Source of the DNA: Caproicibacter fermentans
Lineage (GTDB): Bacteria > Bacillota > Clostridia > Oscillospirales > Acutalibacteraceae
Assembly (NCBI RefSeq): GCF_009746625.1
Contig: NZ_VWXL01000077.1
Location: forward strand, 62,001-126,000
Reading direction: 5' to 3'
Length of the DNA stretch: 64,000 bases
Below the pieces are notes generated by a model. It made no database searches and was not told the origin of the DNA. It saw only the letters and a list, made by a program, of their open reading frames with translations. Made by a program: the position numbers and the translations under genes. This document shows, piece after piece, positions 1 through 9,244 of the stretch. Each line of letters starts with the position of its first letter. The stretch's first letter is position 1.

Positions 1-1
1 C

Positions 2-1954
2 GTCGCCATTGAAACGGCGCTCGGCGCTTCCATGCAGAATGTCGTCGTCGGCACGGAACAGGACGCGAAACGCGCGATCGGCCTGCTGAAAGAACGAAAT
101 TCGGGACGTGCCACATTCCTTCCGCTTTCCGTGATACGGGGCAGAGTCCTTTCGGAGTCGGGTTTGTCTTCCTGCCCGGGATTTGTCGGAGTTGCTTCCG
201 AATTATGCTCCTGTGATCCCCAATATCAGGAGATTTTGAATTCTCTTCTGGGTAGAATCGCGGTAGCGGAAAATCTGGATTTCGCCGTTGCCATCGCCGG
301 AAAATTCGGATACCGTTTCCGCGTGGTTACGCTGGACGGCCAGGTGGTAAACGCGGGCGGCTCGCTGACAGGCGGCTCGCTCGCAAAAAACTCGGGACTT
401 TTGAGCAGGGCCGCAGAGATCGAAACTCTGAAAAAAAAGGCCGGGGAGCTTCGCGGTAAGGCGGAACAATCCTCGGAAGCGCTGAAATCGGCGGCACAGG
501 AGGTGTCTGCGGAGGAAGCGGCCCTCTCGACGGCAAAAGGGGAACTTGCGACCGCGCAGGAGGAAAAAATCCATGCCGATGCGGAACACCGCAGAATTCT
601 TGCGGATCTGCAGTCCGCTGAAAAAGGCGCCGAAAACCTTCGCCGGGAAGAGGCGACGGCCGAGACGCGCCTGAAAGAACAGGAAGAAACCGTTCGCGGC
701 GCTCGGCAGAAATCCGAAGAATTGAACGGCCGCGTCGAGGCACTAAAAGCCGAACTGGAAAAAGCGGGCGGCAACCGAAGGGAACTCACGGCTCAGTTGG
801 ACGAACTGACCTCTTCCCTGAAACAAATCGAGCTGGACAGGCTTTCCGCTCAAAAGGATGCAGAGTCTTTAAAAGAAACCGCAAGAGAGTTGGAAGAACG
901 CAGACTGGGCCAGAAAGAAAAGCTCGGCGCATTGGCGGACGAAATAAAATCAATCGAAGCTTCCACGGCCGAACTGACCGCCAGAATAGAAAGTCTTGGC
1001 AAAGAAGCGGAAGAATTAAAGCTTCAATCGGCTCAGGCATCCCAAAAAGCAGAAGAACTCAGTCAGGAACGCATGGAGCTGGAAAAGAAATCGGTGGAGC
1101 TGCGTGCGGCCGAACGTGAAAAATCGGAGGAAAAAGAAAAAATCGGTCACGAGCTTGCCCGCCTGGAAGAGCGCCGGACCAGCCTGCAGAAGGAATACGA
1201 TGAAATCATTTCACACCTCTGGGAGGAATACGAACTGACCCGCAGGGAAGCGGAACAGGAAGCGGAGCCCGCGTCGGACCCGAAAGAAGCTCAGCGAAGG
1301 CTGAACGAATTGAAGGGCCGGATCAAATTGCTTGGTACGGTGAACCTTTCCGCAGTCGAGGAGTATCGGGAAGTATCCGAGCGTTATGAGTTTATGAAAG
1401 CGCAGATCACGGACGTGGAACAGTCCAGGGATGAGCTGAAAAAGCTCATCGGAGGGCTGACCGAACGGATGAAGGACCTGTTTGCGGGCCGGTTTGAACA
1501 GATCAACCGTTATTTTTCGGAAACCTTCCGTGACCTGTTCGCCGGAGGTAAGGCAGGGCTTTCCCTCAGTGAGCCCGACGACGTGCTGAACTCCGGTATT
1601 GAAATTTCCGTACAACCGCCGGGTAAGATCGTTTCTCATCTGGAGGCTCTGTCCGGCGGCGAAAAGGCGCTGGTCGCAATCGCGCTTTATTTTGCGATTA
1701 TGAAAGTAAATCCGCCGCCGTTCTGCGTGCTGGATGAAATCGAGGCGGCGCTTGACGATGTGAACGTCGACCGTTTTGCCGCCTATCTTCGGAGGATGAC
1801 CGCGAACACGCAGTTCATCGTCATCACGCACCGGCGCGGCAGCATGGAGGAAGCCGACGTCCTGTACGGCGTGACCATGCAGGACGAGGGCGTTTCCAAA
1901 ATGCTGGAGATGCCCGCTTCAGAAATAGAAACAAAAATGGGAATCAGGCCTTAA
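2..1954 (+). CDS. smc: Chromosome segregation ATPase SMC, C-terminal part (5' end outside window)
   Basis: This is the ATPase of the SMC-ScpAB condensin complex that compacts and separates the chromosome. The reading frame is open through the left window edge, so only about 650 residues are present. They begin inside the hinge domain, whose GGSLTGG segment lies about 115 residues in. A long charged, Glu/Lys/Ala-rich coiled coil follows, and then the C-terminal ATPase half. The signature LSGGEKA is encoded near 1649 and the Walker B stretch VLDEIEAALDD near 1728. The N-terminal Walker A half is not visible. ftsY follows 19 nt later, the usual Firmicute order. Confidence 0.97.
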   Translation, partial: VAIETALGASMQNVVVGTEQDAKRAIGLLKERNSGRATFLPLSVIRGRVLSESGLSSCPGFVGVASELCSCDPQYQEILNSLLGRIAVAENLDFAVAIAGKFGYRFRVVTLDGQVVNAGGSLTGGSLAKNSGLLSRAAEIETLKKKAGELRGKAEQSSEALKSAAQEVSAEEAALSTAKGELATAQEEKIHADAEHRRILADLQSAEKGAENLRREEATAETRLKEQEETVRGARQKSEELNGRVEALKAELEKAGGNRRELTAQLDELTSSLKQIELDRLSAQKDAESLKETARELEERRLGQKEKLGALADEIKSIEASTAELTARIESLGKEAEELKLQSAQASQKAEELSQERMELEKKSVELRAAEREKSEEKEKIGHELARLEERRTSLQKEYDEIISHLWEEYELTRREAEQEAEPASDPKEAQRRLNELKGRIKLLGTVNLSAVEEYREVSERYEFMKAQITDVEQSRDELKKLIGGLTERMKDLFAGRFEQINRYFSETFRDLFAGGKAGLSLSEPDDVLNSGIEISVQPPGKIVSHLEALSGGEKALVAIALYFAIMKVNPPPFCVLDEIEAALDDVNVDRFAAYLRRMTANTQFIVITHRRGSMEEADVLYGVTMQDEGVSKMLEMPASEIETKMGIRP

Positions 1955-1973
1955 GGGGCGGAAAGGGGGAGCC

Positions 1974-2918
1974 ATGGGATTATTTTCGAAAATCAGGGAC
2001 GGTCTGAAAAAGACCAGGGAAAGCATGAGCGCATCCGTTTCGGCCATGCTGAACTCCTTCACAAAAATAGACGAATCTCTGTTTGAGGAATTGGAAGAAC
2101 TTTTAATTATGGGCGACGTCGGGGTCGAAACCGCCGGCCGTGTCTGCGAAGAGCTGCGCCGGAAGGTCAAAGAACAGGGCGTCAAAGACCCAAACGACGT
2201 TTATGATCTGCTGCGCACGATTGTAGCGGATATGCTCCGGGGCGGAGAAGAGCTGAAAATCGGGACAAAGCCGTCCGTGATTCTGGTGATCGGAGTCAAC
2301 GGCGTAGGGAAAACAACAACGATCGGCAAGCTTGCGGCACTGCTCGGAAGTCAGGGAAAAAAAGTGATTCTGGGGGCGGCAGACACCTTCCGCGCGGCCG
2401 CGATCGAGCAGCTTGAAGTTTGGGCGCAGCGCTCCGGGGCGGAACTGGTCAAGCAGACGCAGGGCAGCGACCCGGCGTCCGTGGTGTTTGATTCCATCGC
2501 GGCCGCAAAGGCGCGCGAAGCTGATGTGGTGATCTGCGACACGGCCGGGCGGCTTCACAATAAAAAGAACCTGATGGAAGAGCTTTCAAAAATCAGCCGT
2601 GTCATCCAGAGAGAGGCGCCGGACGCGGACCGGGAGGTTCTTCTGGTCCTCGACGCGGCCACCGGACAGAACGCCGTCAGCCAGGCGCGGGAATTTCAGT
2701 CAGCCGCCGAGATTACCGGAATCGTTCTGACCAAGCTGGATGGGACGCCCAAGGGCGGCGTTGTCCTCTCCATCCGCGAAGAATTAGGCCTGCCTGTTAA
2801 GTTTATCGGAGTCGGGGAACAGGTGGACGATTTGCAGACGTTCGACGCGGACCAATTTGCAAGGGCGCTGTTCGAAAGGCAGGAAGAAACGAATGAAACT
2901 GATCATAGCGACGCATAA
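1974..2918 (+). CDS. ftsY: Signal recognition particle receptor FtsY
   Basis: FtsY is the membrane-associated SRP receptor GTPase that docks ribosome-nascent chain-SRP complexes at the translocon. The 314-residue protein has an N-terminal four-helix part, then the SRP GTPase domain with P-loop GVNGVGKT (107-114), DTFRAAA (137-143), DTAGR (189-193) and TKLDG (253-257). It lacks the long acidic N-terminal domain of enterobacterial FtsY, as is usual in Firmicutes. A purine-rich ribosome site GGAAAGGGGGA precedes the ATG. Its 3' end overlaps the start of rdgB by 26 nt, which suggests translational coupling. Confidence 0.97.
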   Translation: MGLFSKIRDGLKKTRESMSASVSAMLNSFTKIDESLFEELEELLIMGDVGVETAGRVCEELRRKVKEQGVKDPNDVYDLLRTIVADMLRGGEELKIGTKPSVILVIGVNGVGKTTTIGKLAALLGSQGKKVILGAADTFRAAAIEQLEVWAQRSGAELVKQTQGSDPASVVFDSIAAAKAREADVVICDTAGRLHNKKNLMEELSKISRVIQREAPDADREVLLVLDAATGQNAVSQAREFQSAAEITGIVLTKLDGTPKGGVVLSIREELGLPVKFIGVGEQVDDLQTFDADQFARALFERQEETNETDHSDA

Positions 2919-3471
2919 TCCGGATAAGATCAAGGAATTCGAACGGATTTTATCTCCTCTGTCCGTGACGGTAACAACCGCAAAGCTGGACGAGGTGGAA
3001 GAAACCGGGAGCACATTTGAAGAAAACGCATTTTTAAAGGCGGATGCGGCGTGCAGGGCCACCGGCCTGCCGGCCGTTGCGGATGACTCCGGGCTTGCGG
3101 TGGACATTTTAAACGGAGAGCCGGGCGTTTACTCCGCCCGATATGCCGGAGAAGGGGCAAGCAGTGAAGACTGCAACCGAAAGCTTCTCCATGCGCTCCG
3201 CGATCTTCCGGCGGAGAAAAGAAGCGCACGGTTCGTCTGTGCGATTTGCTGTGTCTTTCCAAACGGAGACATCATTACGGCGCGCGGCGAATGTGAGGGT
3301 TCCATTGCCTTTTCCCCAAGAGGTTCCGGCGGCTTTGGATATGACCCTCTGTTTTTGGTTGGCGGCCGGTCATTCGGGGAGCTGTCCGGGGACGAAAAGG
3401 ATAAAATCAGCCACAGGGGACGAGCATTGCGTGAATTTGCCGAAAAATTGAAAAAATATGAGGAGCAATGA
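2893..3471 (+). CDS. rdgB: dITP/XTP pyrophosphatase (RdgB/HAM1 family)
   Basis: The enzyme hydrolyses non-canonical purine nucleoside triphosphates such as dITP and XTP to monophosphates, keeping them out of DNA and RNA. The start is placed at MKLIIATHN, the classic HAM1 N-terminus, not at an in-frame codon 36 nt upstream inside ftsY. The site AAGGCAGGAAG precedes it. Visible family motifs are ATHNPDK (6-12), ADDSGL (62-67, with the catalytic Asp pair) and a C-terminal GDEKDKISHRGRAL segment. Its 192 residues match the family. The stop overlaps the next gene's upstream ATG codon. Confidence 0.95.
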   Translation: MKLIIATHNPDKIKEFERILSPLSVTVTTAKLDEVEETGSTFEENAFLKADAACRATGLPAVADDSGLAVDILNGEPGVYSARYAGEGASSEDCNRKLLHALRDLPAEKRSARFVCAICCVFPNGDIITARGECEGSIAFSPRGSGGFGYDPLFLVGGRSFGELSGDEKDKISHRGRALREFAEKLKKYEEQ

Positions 3472-3473
3472 AA

Positions 3474-3779
3474 ATGCTGACTGGAAAACAGCGCGCTTAT
3501 CTGCGCTCGCTGGCCAATCCGATCGACACGATTTTAATTGTGGGAAAATCCGGCATTGGCGACGATTTAATCAAGCAGGCGGATGATGCGCTGACCGCCA
3601 GGGAACTGATCAAGGGCAGAGTCCTGGAAACATCCCCCGTTTCCGCAAGAGAGGCGGCGGATCAAATCGCCGGTTTGGTTCGGGCCGAATCCGTTCAGGT
3701 AATCGGTTCCAGATTTGTTTTATACAGAAGAAATGAAAAGGATCCTAAAATAGTACTTCCCAAACAGGGAAAAAAGTAA
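3474..3779 (+). CDS. yhbY: YhbY/YqeI family RNA-binding protein (CRM domain)
   Basis: This is a small CRM-domain protein associated with pre-50S ribosomal particles in other bacteria. At 101 residues it is essentially a single CRM domain, with MLTGKQRAYLRSLA at the N-terminus and the GKSGIGDD loop typical of the family. Two ATG codons lie close together, at 3468 and 3474. The second is chosen because AGGAG (3461-3465) is then 8 nt upstream instead of 2, and because the family N-terminus begins MLTGKQ. It sits between rdgB and nadD, a common arrangement with ribosome assembly genes. Confidence 0.92.
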   Translation: MLTGKQRAYLRSLANPIDTILIVGKSGIGDDLIKQADDALTARELIKGRVLETSPVSAREAADQIAGLVRAESVQVIGSRFVLYRRNEKDPKIVLPKQGKK

Positions 3780-3814
3780 TATGATAAAAAAATAAGGGAA
3801 TGCCGGGTGAAACA

Positions 3815-4438
3815 ATGCGGAAAATAGCGGTCATGGGCGGAACCTTTAATCCGATCCATAACGGCCACCTGCATTTGGTGCGCCGATTTCAACAGATCAT
3901 TGGCGCCGACCGCGTGCTGCTGATTCCCACGGGGACTCCGCCGCATAAAATCGCGCCGAATCTTGCACCTGCGCGGGATCGGCTTGAAATGTGCAGACTG
4001 GCAGTACTGCCGGACGGATTTGAGGTCAGCGATATGGAGATCAGAAGAACCGGCCCCAGCTATACTTCCGACACACTGCGGGCAGTAAAAAGGGAAAATC
4101 CGGACGCGGAGCTTTTTTTTATCACGGGCGAGGACATGTTTCTGACCCTGCACGACTGGCACGAGCCGGAGGTCATTTACTCGCTGGCAACGGTGTGTTC
4201 CGCGCCGAGAAGCAGCCGCGGTTGTTCCGCGCTGCGGTCGTATGCGGAGAGGGCCGTTAAGAATGGAGCGAAAACAATGATCTGCGATATTCAATATTTG
4301 CCGATTTCCTCCACAATAGTTCGCGACGCCGTTAGAAGAGGCGAAGATTTGCTGGATTACGTCCCGACTGCCGTCGCCGATTATATCTATCACCATCATC
4401 TGTATTTGGAGGAGCAAAATGAATCTGGAATCATATAA
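3815..4438 (+). CDS. nadD: Nicotinate-nucleotide adenylyltransferase NadD
   Basis: NadD adenylates nicotinic acid mononucleotide with ATP to give deamido-NAD, the penultimate step of NAD synthesis. The protein opens with the nucleotidyltransferase motif GGTFNPIHNGH, with HNGH at residues 15-18. It has TGTPPHK in the substrate loop and ends with the family motif ISSTIVRDAVRRG. The start was moved to MRKIAVMGG, 15 nt inside the longest frame, to match family N-termini; a weak GGGTGA ribosome site precedes it. It overlaps yqeK by 20 nt. Together with nadK near 55 kb it shows a local supply of NAD(P) genes. Confidence 0.95.
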   Translation: MRKIAVMGGTFNPIHNGHLHLVRRFQQIIGADRVLLIPTGTPPHKIAPNLAPARDRLEMCRLAVLPDGFEVSDMEIRRTGPSYTSDTLRAVKRENPDAELFFITGEDMFLTLHDWHEPEVIYSLATVCSAPRSSRGCSALRSYAERAVKNGAKTMICDIQYLPISSTIVRDAVRRGEDLLDYVPTAVADYIYHHHLYLEEQNESGII

Positions 4439-5012
4439 ATCGGCTATTCGCGGTCTTCTTGGAGACAAGCGCTACGAGCATTCCGTGTGCGTTGCCCGCG
4501 CTGCGGTATCCCTGGCTCAAAAATACGGCGCGGATGAAAAAAAAGCGGAAACCGCGGGGATTCTTCACGATATCATGAAAGACCTTCCGCAGGAAGAGCA
4601 AAAAGAACGAATGAGGCAGTACGGGATCCGGCTTACGGATGTTGAAAAAAACGCGCCGAAGCTGTGGCATGCGATTTTGGCGTCGGAATATATCCGCCGT
4701 GAACTCGGGGTAACCGACCCTGAAATCCTGCAGGCCGTGCGTTACCATACAACCGGACGTAAAAACATGACTCTTCTGGATAAGATCCTGTTTATTGCGG
4801 ATTTTATTTCGGATGACAGAGATTACCCCGGTGTGGATAAGTTGCGGCAAGCCGCGAAAAACAGTTTGGAACAGGCTATGATCGAGGGAATCGTTTTTAC
4901 GGTAAAGGATCTGGCGGATGCCAGACGACCGATTCACCCGGATACGATTGCGGTCTATAATCAAACAATATTGCAGAATTTATCCATCGACACAAATCAG
5001 AAAGGTTGTTGA
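4419..5012 (+). CDS. yqeK: HD-domain phosphohydrolase YqeK
   Basis: This 197-residue HD-superfamily metal phosphohydrolase is of the YqeK type. Family members have been reported to cleave diadenosine tetraphosphate symmetrically; that activity is family knowledge and is not seen here. Metal ligands fit H21, the H50-D51 doublet in GILHDIMKD, H84, H110 and D128. It starts on a good GGAGGAG site inside the end of nadD. The nadD-yqeK-rsfS order is conserved in Firmicutes. The stop falls 2 nt before the chosen rsfS start. Confidence 0.92.
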   Translation: MNLESYKSAIRGLLGDKRYEHSVCVARAAVSLAQKYGADEKKAETAGILHDIMKDLPQEEQKERMRQYGIRLTDVEKNAPKLWHAILASEYIRRELGVTDPEILQAVRYHTTGRKNMTLLDKILFIADFISDDRDYPGVDKLRQAAKNSLEQAMIEGIVFTVKDLADARRPIHPDTIAVYNQTILQNLSIDTNQKGC

Positions 5013-5014
5013 GA

Positions 5015-5368
5015 ATGACGTCACTGGAACTGGCCGTGCAGGCTGCGAAAATACTGGACAGTAAAAAGGCAAAGAATCTCAAAGTTATTGGAATCCGAGA
5101 CGTTTCGATTCTTGCGGATTATTTTGTTCTTGCGACCGGTACGAGCAGCACGCATGTGAAATCGCTTGCGGATGAAACGGAGTTTCAGCTTGGGGAATCC
5201 GGGCTGAACCCCGGGCACAAAGAAGGTTACCGGTCAAATTCATGGGTCCTGCTTGACTATGGGAATGTAGTGGTCCATGTGTTTACGGAGGAATCCAGGA
5301 ATTTTTACGATCTGGACAGGCTCTGGCAGGACGGAGAAATCGTGGACCTTTCAAAAATGATAGAATGA
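5015..5368 (+). CDS. rsfS: Ribosomal silencing factor RsfS
   Basis: RsfS binds ribosomal protein uL14 on the 50S subunit and blocks joining with 30S, lowering translation when nutrients are short. The 117-residue protein carries the DUF143/Iojap core, with VSILADYFVLATGTSSTHV and a C-terminal WVLLDYGNVVVHVF segment. The ATG at 5015 is preferred over an in-frame TTG at 5006. The site AAAGG at 5001-5005 sits 9 nt before the ATG but abuts the TTG. It follows yqeK closely and is the last small gene before leuS. Confidence 0.94.
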   Translation: MTSLELAVQAAKILDSKKAKNLKVIGIRDVSILADYFVLATGTSSTHVKSLADETEFQLGESGLNPGHKEGYRSNSWVLLDYGNVVVHVFTEESRNFYDLDRLWQDGEIVDLSKMIE

Positions 5369-5401
5369 CTTGCTGTTCGGCCTGTTACCCGGCCGTGAAA
5401 A

Positions 5402-5410
5402 TGATACAAT
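5402..5410 (+). promoter_or_regulatory. Possible extended -10 promoter for leuS
   Basis: The sequence TGATACAAT has a TG one base before a TACAAT -10 hexamer, 18 nt ahead of the leuS ATG. No good -35 hexamer is present. A GC-rich inverted repeat (CGGCC/GGCCG, 5378-5395) lies just upstream. This may give leuS some independence from the upstream operon. Confidence 0.35.
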
Positions 5411-5427
5411 GTAGGGGCGAATAATCA

Positions 5428-7833
5428 ATGAAATATGATCACAGGCAAATCGAAAAAAAATGGCAGGACCGTTGGGAGAAAGCCGGGGTATTTCACGCCT
5501 CCGACAGCCACGATAGGCCGAAATACTATACGCTGATCGAATTTCCGTATCCTTCGGGTCAGGGACTTCATGTGGGGCATCCAAGATCGTATACCGCGAT
5601 GGATATTATCGCGCGCAAGCGCCGTATGCAGGGTTACAATGTTCTGTATCCGATCGGCTGGGACGCGTTTGGACTGCCCAGCGAAAACTACGCGATTAAA
5701 AACCATGTTCATCCTGCGGAAGTTACCAAGAAGAATGTCGCGAGATTCAAACAACAGCTTCAATCGCTGGGCCTGTCGTTCGACTGGACGCGCGAGATCA
5801 ATACAACCGACCCGGAGTATTATAAATGGACACAGTGGATTTTTTTGCAGCTGTTTAAGCACGGTCTGGCCTATAAGAAAGAAATGGCCGTCAACTGGTG
5901 CACCTCCTGCAAATGCGTTCTTGCGAACGAAGAGGTGGTCAACGGCGTATGTGAACGCTGCGGCAGCGAAGTGGTTCGCAAGGTAAAATCACAGTGGATG
6001 CTGAAAATCACGGAATACGCACAGCGGCTGATTGACGACCTTGCTCTGGTGGACTATCCCGACCGCGTGAAGTCACAGCAGATCAACTGGATCGGCCGTT
6101 CCACGGGAGCCGAGGTGGACTTCAAAACGACTGCCGGCGACTGTCTTACGGTATATACCACGCGCCCCGACACACTCTACGGCGTAACCTATATGGTGGT
6201 TTCACCCGAACATCCCCTTCTGGAAAAATGGAAAGGGCTGATTCGGAATGCGGATGAAGTGGCCGCCTATCAGGAGGCCGCTTCCAAAAAATCGGATTTT
6301 GAACGTACGGAGGTTGCAAAAGATAAAACCGGAGTCCGTCTTGACGGGATCCGCGCGATCAACCCGGTCAACGGAACGGAAATACCGATTTTTATTTCCG
6401 ACTATGTCCTGGTTTCTTACGGAACCGGAGCAATCATGGCCGTGCCGGCTCATGATACCCGCGACTGGGAATTTGCCAAGAAGTTCAATCTTCCCATCAT
6501 TGAAGTCGTCCAGGGCGGAAATGTACAGAAAGAAGCCTTTACGGACTGCGGAACCGGAATTCTGGTCAACTCGGGAATCCTTGACGGATTATCCGTCGAA
6601 GAGGCAAAGAAAAAGATCATAGAATTTCTGACGGAGAAGGGCATCGGACGTTCCAAAGTCAACTTTAAACTGCGCGACTGGGTGTTTTCGCGCCAGCGTT
6701 ACTGGGGGGAACCGATTCCAATCGTTCACTGCGAGAAGTGCGGATATGTCGCCGTTCCCGAGAGTGAGCTGCCGGTTCGCCTGCCGAACGTGAAATCCTA
6801 TGAGCCGACGGACAACGGGGAATCGCCGCTGGCGCATATGACCGACTGGGTCAATACCACCTGCCCGCGCTGCGGCGGTCCGGCCAAGAGGGAAACCGAC
6901 ACGATGCCCCAGTGGGCAGGTTCTTCCTGGTATTTTCTGCGCTATACCGACGCGCATAGCCACGACGCTTTGGCGGGAGACGACGCCCTGAAATACTGGA
7001 CGCCCGTCGACTGGTATAACGGCGGAATGGAGCATACAACGCTTCATGTGCTGTACAGCCGCTTCTGGCATAAATTCCTTTATGATATTGGTGTGGTGCC
7101 GACTCCGGAACCGTATGCCAAACGTACCAGCCACGGAATGATCCTCGGCGAAAACGGCGAAAAAATGAGCAAGTCGCGCGGCAATGTCGTCAATCCGGAT
7201 GATATTGTGACTGCTTACGGCGCGGATACCATGCGCCTTTACGAAATGTTTATCGGCGATTTCGAAAAAGCCGCGCCGTGGAGCACCAACGGAATTAAAG
7301 GCTGCCGCCGCTTTATTGAGCGGTTCTGGAATCTTCAGGAAATTGTCTGCGATGGAGAGGGCATCCGCCCAGAGTTGGAGGTTCCGTTTAACAAGGCCAT
7401 TAAAAAAGTAGGGGAAGATGTCGAGAACCTGAAGTTTAATACGGCGATTGCCGCGCTGATGTCGCTGATTAATGACATTACCGCCGTAGGCTCCATTACA
7501 AAGGGGGAACTTCGCGTCTTTACCATGCTGCTCAATCTGTTTGCACCCCATGTCTGCGAAGAAGTCTGGGCCAATCAGAAATTCGATGGGATGGTCTGCC
7601 AGCAGGAGTGGCCGAAATACGATGAAGCCAAGTGCACGGAGGAAACGGTCGAGATCGCCGTTCAGGTAAACGGCAAGGTACGGGCCCATTTGTCGGTTCC
7701 GGCGGAGATTTCGAAAGAGGACGCTCTTTCCCAGGCAAAAGCGAACGGGAAAGTTTCCGCCGAGATCGATGGGAAGAAGCTGGTCAAAGAAATCTATGTT
7801 CCTTCCAAGCTGGTAAATCTCGTGGTCAGATAG
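5428..7833 (+). CDS. leuS: Leucyl-tRNA synthetase
   Basis: A class I synthetase that charges tRNA-Leu. The 801-residue protein has the HIGH-type signature HVGH at 48-51, an internal zinc-ribbon segment (CTSCKC, CERCG), the CP1 editing domain with a [13 protein letters not shown] motif, and KMSKS at 579-583. It ends with a C-terminal domain typical of bacterial LeuRS. The length is normal for the family. It begins 59 nt after rsfS and is closed by a terminator, so it is the last gene of the smc-to-leuS run. I see no T-box leader here, unlike tyrS. Confidence 0.98.
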   Translation: MKYDHRQIEKKWQDRWEKAGVFHASDSHDRPKYYTLIEFPYPSGQGLHVGHPRSYTAMDIIARKRRMQGYNVLYPIGWDAFGLPSENYAIKNHVHPAEVTKKNVARFKQQLQSLGLSFDWTREINTTDPEYYKWTQWIFLQLFKHGLAYKKEMAVNWCTSCKCVLANEEVVNGVCERCGSEVVRKVKSQWMLKITEYAQRLIDDLALVDYPDRVKSQQINWIGRSTGAEVDFKTTAGDCLTVYTTRPDTLYGVTYMVVSPEHPLLEKWKGLIRNADEVAAYQEAASKKSDFERTEVAKDKTGVRLDGIRAINPVNGTEIPIFISDYVLVSYGTGAIMAVPAHDTRDWEFAKKFNLPIIEVVQGGNVQKEAFTDCGTGILVNSGILDGLSVEEAKKKIIEFLTEKGIGRSKVNFKLRDWVFSRQRYWGEPIPIVHCEKCGYVAVPESELPVRLPNVKSYEPTDNGESPLAHMTDWVNTTCPRCGGPAKRETDTMPQWAGSSWYFLRYTDAHSHDALAGDDALKYWTPVDWYNGGMEHTTLHVLYSRFWHKFLYDIGVVPTPEPYAKRTSHGMILGENGEKMSKSRGNVVNPDDIVTAYGADTMRLYEMFIGDFEKAAPWSTNGIKGCRRFIERFWNLQEIVCDGEGIRPELEVPFNKAIKKVGEDVENLKFNTAIAALMSLINDITAVGSITKGELRVFTMLLNLFAPHVCEEVWANQKFDGMVCQQEWPKYDEAKCTEETVEIAVQVNGKVRAHLSVPAEISKEDALSQAKANGKVSAEIDGKKLVKEIYVPSKLVNLVVR

Positions 7834-7842
7834 TTCGGTATT

Positions 7843-7868
7843 AGCCGCTCTTTTCAGAGCGGCTTTTT
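7843..7868 (+). terminator. Rho-independent terminator after leuS
   Basis: An AGCCGCTC/GAGCGGCT stem with a short loop is followed by a TTTTT run directly downstream of leuS. Confidence 0.9.
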
Positions 7869-7890
7869 CTTCAGAGTGAAGGAGGTTTCT

Positions 7891-8418
7891 ATGAAAAAAA
7901 TTTTGGTCGTCGTGGATTTTCAAAAGGATTTTGTAATTGGAAGTCTTGGTTTTCCGAACGCGGTTTCGCTGGAAAATAAAATTCTTGAGAAGATTCAAGA
8001 ATATCGAGCCGTCGGTGGGGAAGTCGTATTCACGTTTGATACTCATGGAGAAGATTATTTAAAGACTCAGGAAGGAAGGAATCTGCCCGTACCGCATTGC
8101 CTGAAAAACACGGAAGGCTGGAAGCTGTACGGAAAAGTGGCGGAAGCCCGCGGTTCATCCGACAAATGCTTCGAAAAACGTACTTTCGGATCTTTAGAGC
8201 TCGCGGAATATCTTTCCCAAAACGCTTACGACCGTGTGGAACTGGTCGGCCTGGTTTCCAACATCTGTGTTATTTCCAACGCTGTTCTGGCAAAAGCGGC
8301 CTTACCCGAAGCTGAAATTATTGTGGACGCACAATGCACGGCCTGCGCGGATGAAGCAATGAACCAAAAAGCATTGGATGTGATGCGCGGTTTACAAATC
8401 GGTATTGTGAATGCCTGA
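7891..8418 (+). CDS. Nicotinamidase-like cysteine hydrolase (isochorismatase superfamily)
   Basis: This is a probable amidohydrolase of the isochorismatase-like fold, most like nicotinamidases that turn nicotinamide into nicotinate for NAD salvage. The 175-residue protein shows a plausible catalytic triad, D9 (VVVDFQKDF), K96 and C126 (SNICV). It also has metal-ligand candidates D50, H52 and H69 in the spacing seen in nicotinamidases. The ATG is chosen over an upstream GTG because AGGAGG lies at the right distance before it. It stands alone between two terminators. The exact substrate is inferred; other small amides remain possible. Confidence 0.82.
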   Translation: MKKILVVVDFQKDFVIGSLGFPNAVSLENKILEKIQEYRAVGGEVVFTFDTHGEDYLKTQEGRNLPVPHCLKNTEGWKLYGKVAEARGSSDKCFEKRTFGSLELAEYLSQNAYDRVELVGLVSNICVISNAVLAKAALPEAEIIVDAQCTACADEAMNQKALDVMRGLQIGIVNA

Positions 8419-8445
8419 CCAGAAATAATGCTGTAAATATTCAGT

Positions 8446-8488
8446 CAAAAAAATCACGCTTCCAATGAAAAGAAGCGTGATTTTTTTA
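8446..8488. terminator. Bidirectional terminator between convergent genes
   Basis: AATCACGCTTC and GAAGCGTGATT form a long stem flanked by A7 on the left and T7 on the right. It can therefore end transcription from the hydrolase on + and from the DUF1294 gene on -. Confidence 0.9.
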
Positions 8489-8490
8489 TG

Positions 8491-8769
8491 TTACTGAAAC
8501 AGTTGCAGCCCAAAGTACAGAACAACACACTGAGCCAGTAAAATCACAGGAATACCGATCATGAATTTTGCGTGCCTTGTTTTATGCCGAATCAGCAGCA
8601 TGGTAAACAGCATGGCGGGCGAACCGCCTAGGGCGGCAAAAAACAAAAGCCTGCTCTCAGGAATTCGCCATCTGTGCCGCGCTGCGCGGTGTTTATCCAC
8701 AACGGTGGAAATTGCCGCCATAAGATTAATAATAATCGCGTAACAAATCAAATATATATAACCAGGCAA
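8491..8769 (-). CDS. DUF1294 family small membrane protein
   Basis: A 92-residue integral membrane protein with about three hydrophobic helices. The conserved pattern is DKHRA, then RIPESRLLFFAALGGSPA, then RHKTRHAKF, which is the DUF1294 signature. The function of the family is unknown. It lies 21 nt downstream of the zinc-ribbon gene on the same strand, so the two are probably cotranscribed, and it ends at the shared bidirectional terminator. Confidence 0.85.
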   Translation of the reverse strand: MPGYIYLICYAIIINLMAAISTVVDKHRAARHRWRIPESRLLFFAALGGSPAMLFTMLLIRHKTRHAKFMIGIPVILLAQCVVLYFGLQLFQ

Positions 8770-8790
8770 TGTTTTTCCTCCCAGCCTCCA

Positions 8791-9156
8791 TTACAGTCTG
8801 GCGCCGCAATTCGGACAAAAACGGCTGTCCGGGTTCACCTGTGCGCCGCAATTCGGACAAAATCTGGCGGCGCGCCCCGCTACGCGGAAAATTTGGTCCG
8901 GATTTATCTCTGAACCGGGGCTGCGTTCAATTCGTTTTCCTTCCTCGCGATGGATTTCATAAACGGCTCCGCAGTCAGGGCATGAAATAAAATATCTTTT
9001 CCCGAAACGAAACAGGGGAATAAAGAAAAAAGTAAACTGCTTGTAAACGCATGTTACCAATGCCGTCTTTCCCCTGAGAGAGCAGCAGGGAAAATACCCG
9101 CAGCTGCGAAAACCCAGTTCCGCAATACCGCTCGTGATTCCAATAATAAAGAACAT
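8791..9156 (-). CDS. Zinc-ribbon protein with three CxxC knuckles
   Basis: A 121-residue protein of unknown function. After a hydrophobic N-terminal half it carries three CxxC pairs, C59/C62, C100/C103 and C114/C117. The last two form a tandem FCPNCGA repeat that resembles the zinc_ribbon_2 knuckles of many Firmicute membrane proteins. The ribosome site GGGGGTGG and a strong promoter lie upstream. DUF1294 follows in the same direction. A role as a metal-binding structural or regulatory module is a guess. Confidence 0.75.
   Translation of the reverse strand: MFFIIGITSGIAELGFRSCGYFPCCSLRGKTALVTCVYKQFTFFFIPLFRFGKRYFISCPDCGAVYEIHREEGKRIERSPGSEINPDQIFRVAGRAARFCPNCGAQVNPDSRFCPNCGARL
8801..8862. 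repeat. Direct repeat, 20 bp, period 42 bp
   Basis: An identical 20-base unit occurs at 8801-8820 and 8843-8862. It encodes the two FCPNCGA zinc knuckles at the C-terminus of the zinc-ribbon protein. The exact nucleotide identity suggests a fairly recent in-frame 14-codon duplication. Confidence 0.85.
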
Positions 9157-9179
9157 TTTTCCACCCCCCCGAAGGGATT

Positions 9180-9208
9180 ATTTTACACGATATCGTTATT
9201 TCTGTCAA
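9180..9208 (-). promoter_or_regulatory. Sigma-A type promoter for the zinc-ribbon gene
   Basis: Read on the minus strand, TTGACA is followed after 17 nt by TAAAAT, about 23 nt before the start codon. Confidence 0.75.
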
Positions 9209-9244
9209 ATGATGTTTTTTATGGATATGGAAAGGATGAAAAAA

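Noticed and set aside
6589-8046. 485-codon open frame on the minus strand opposite leuS
   Set aside because: leuS has complete family motifs over the same bases; the antisense frame has no recognisable domain and is a product of codon bias.
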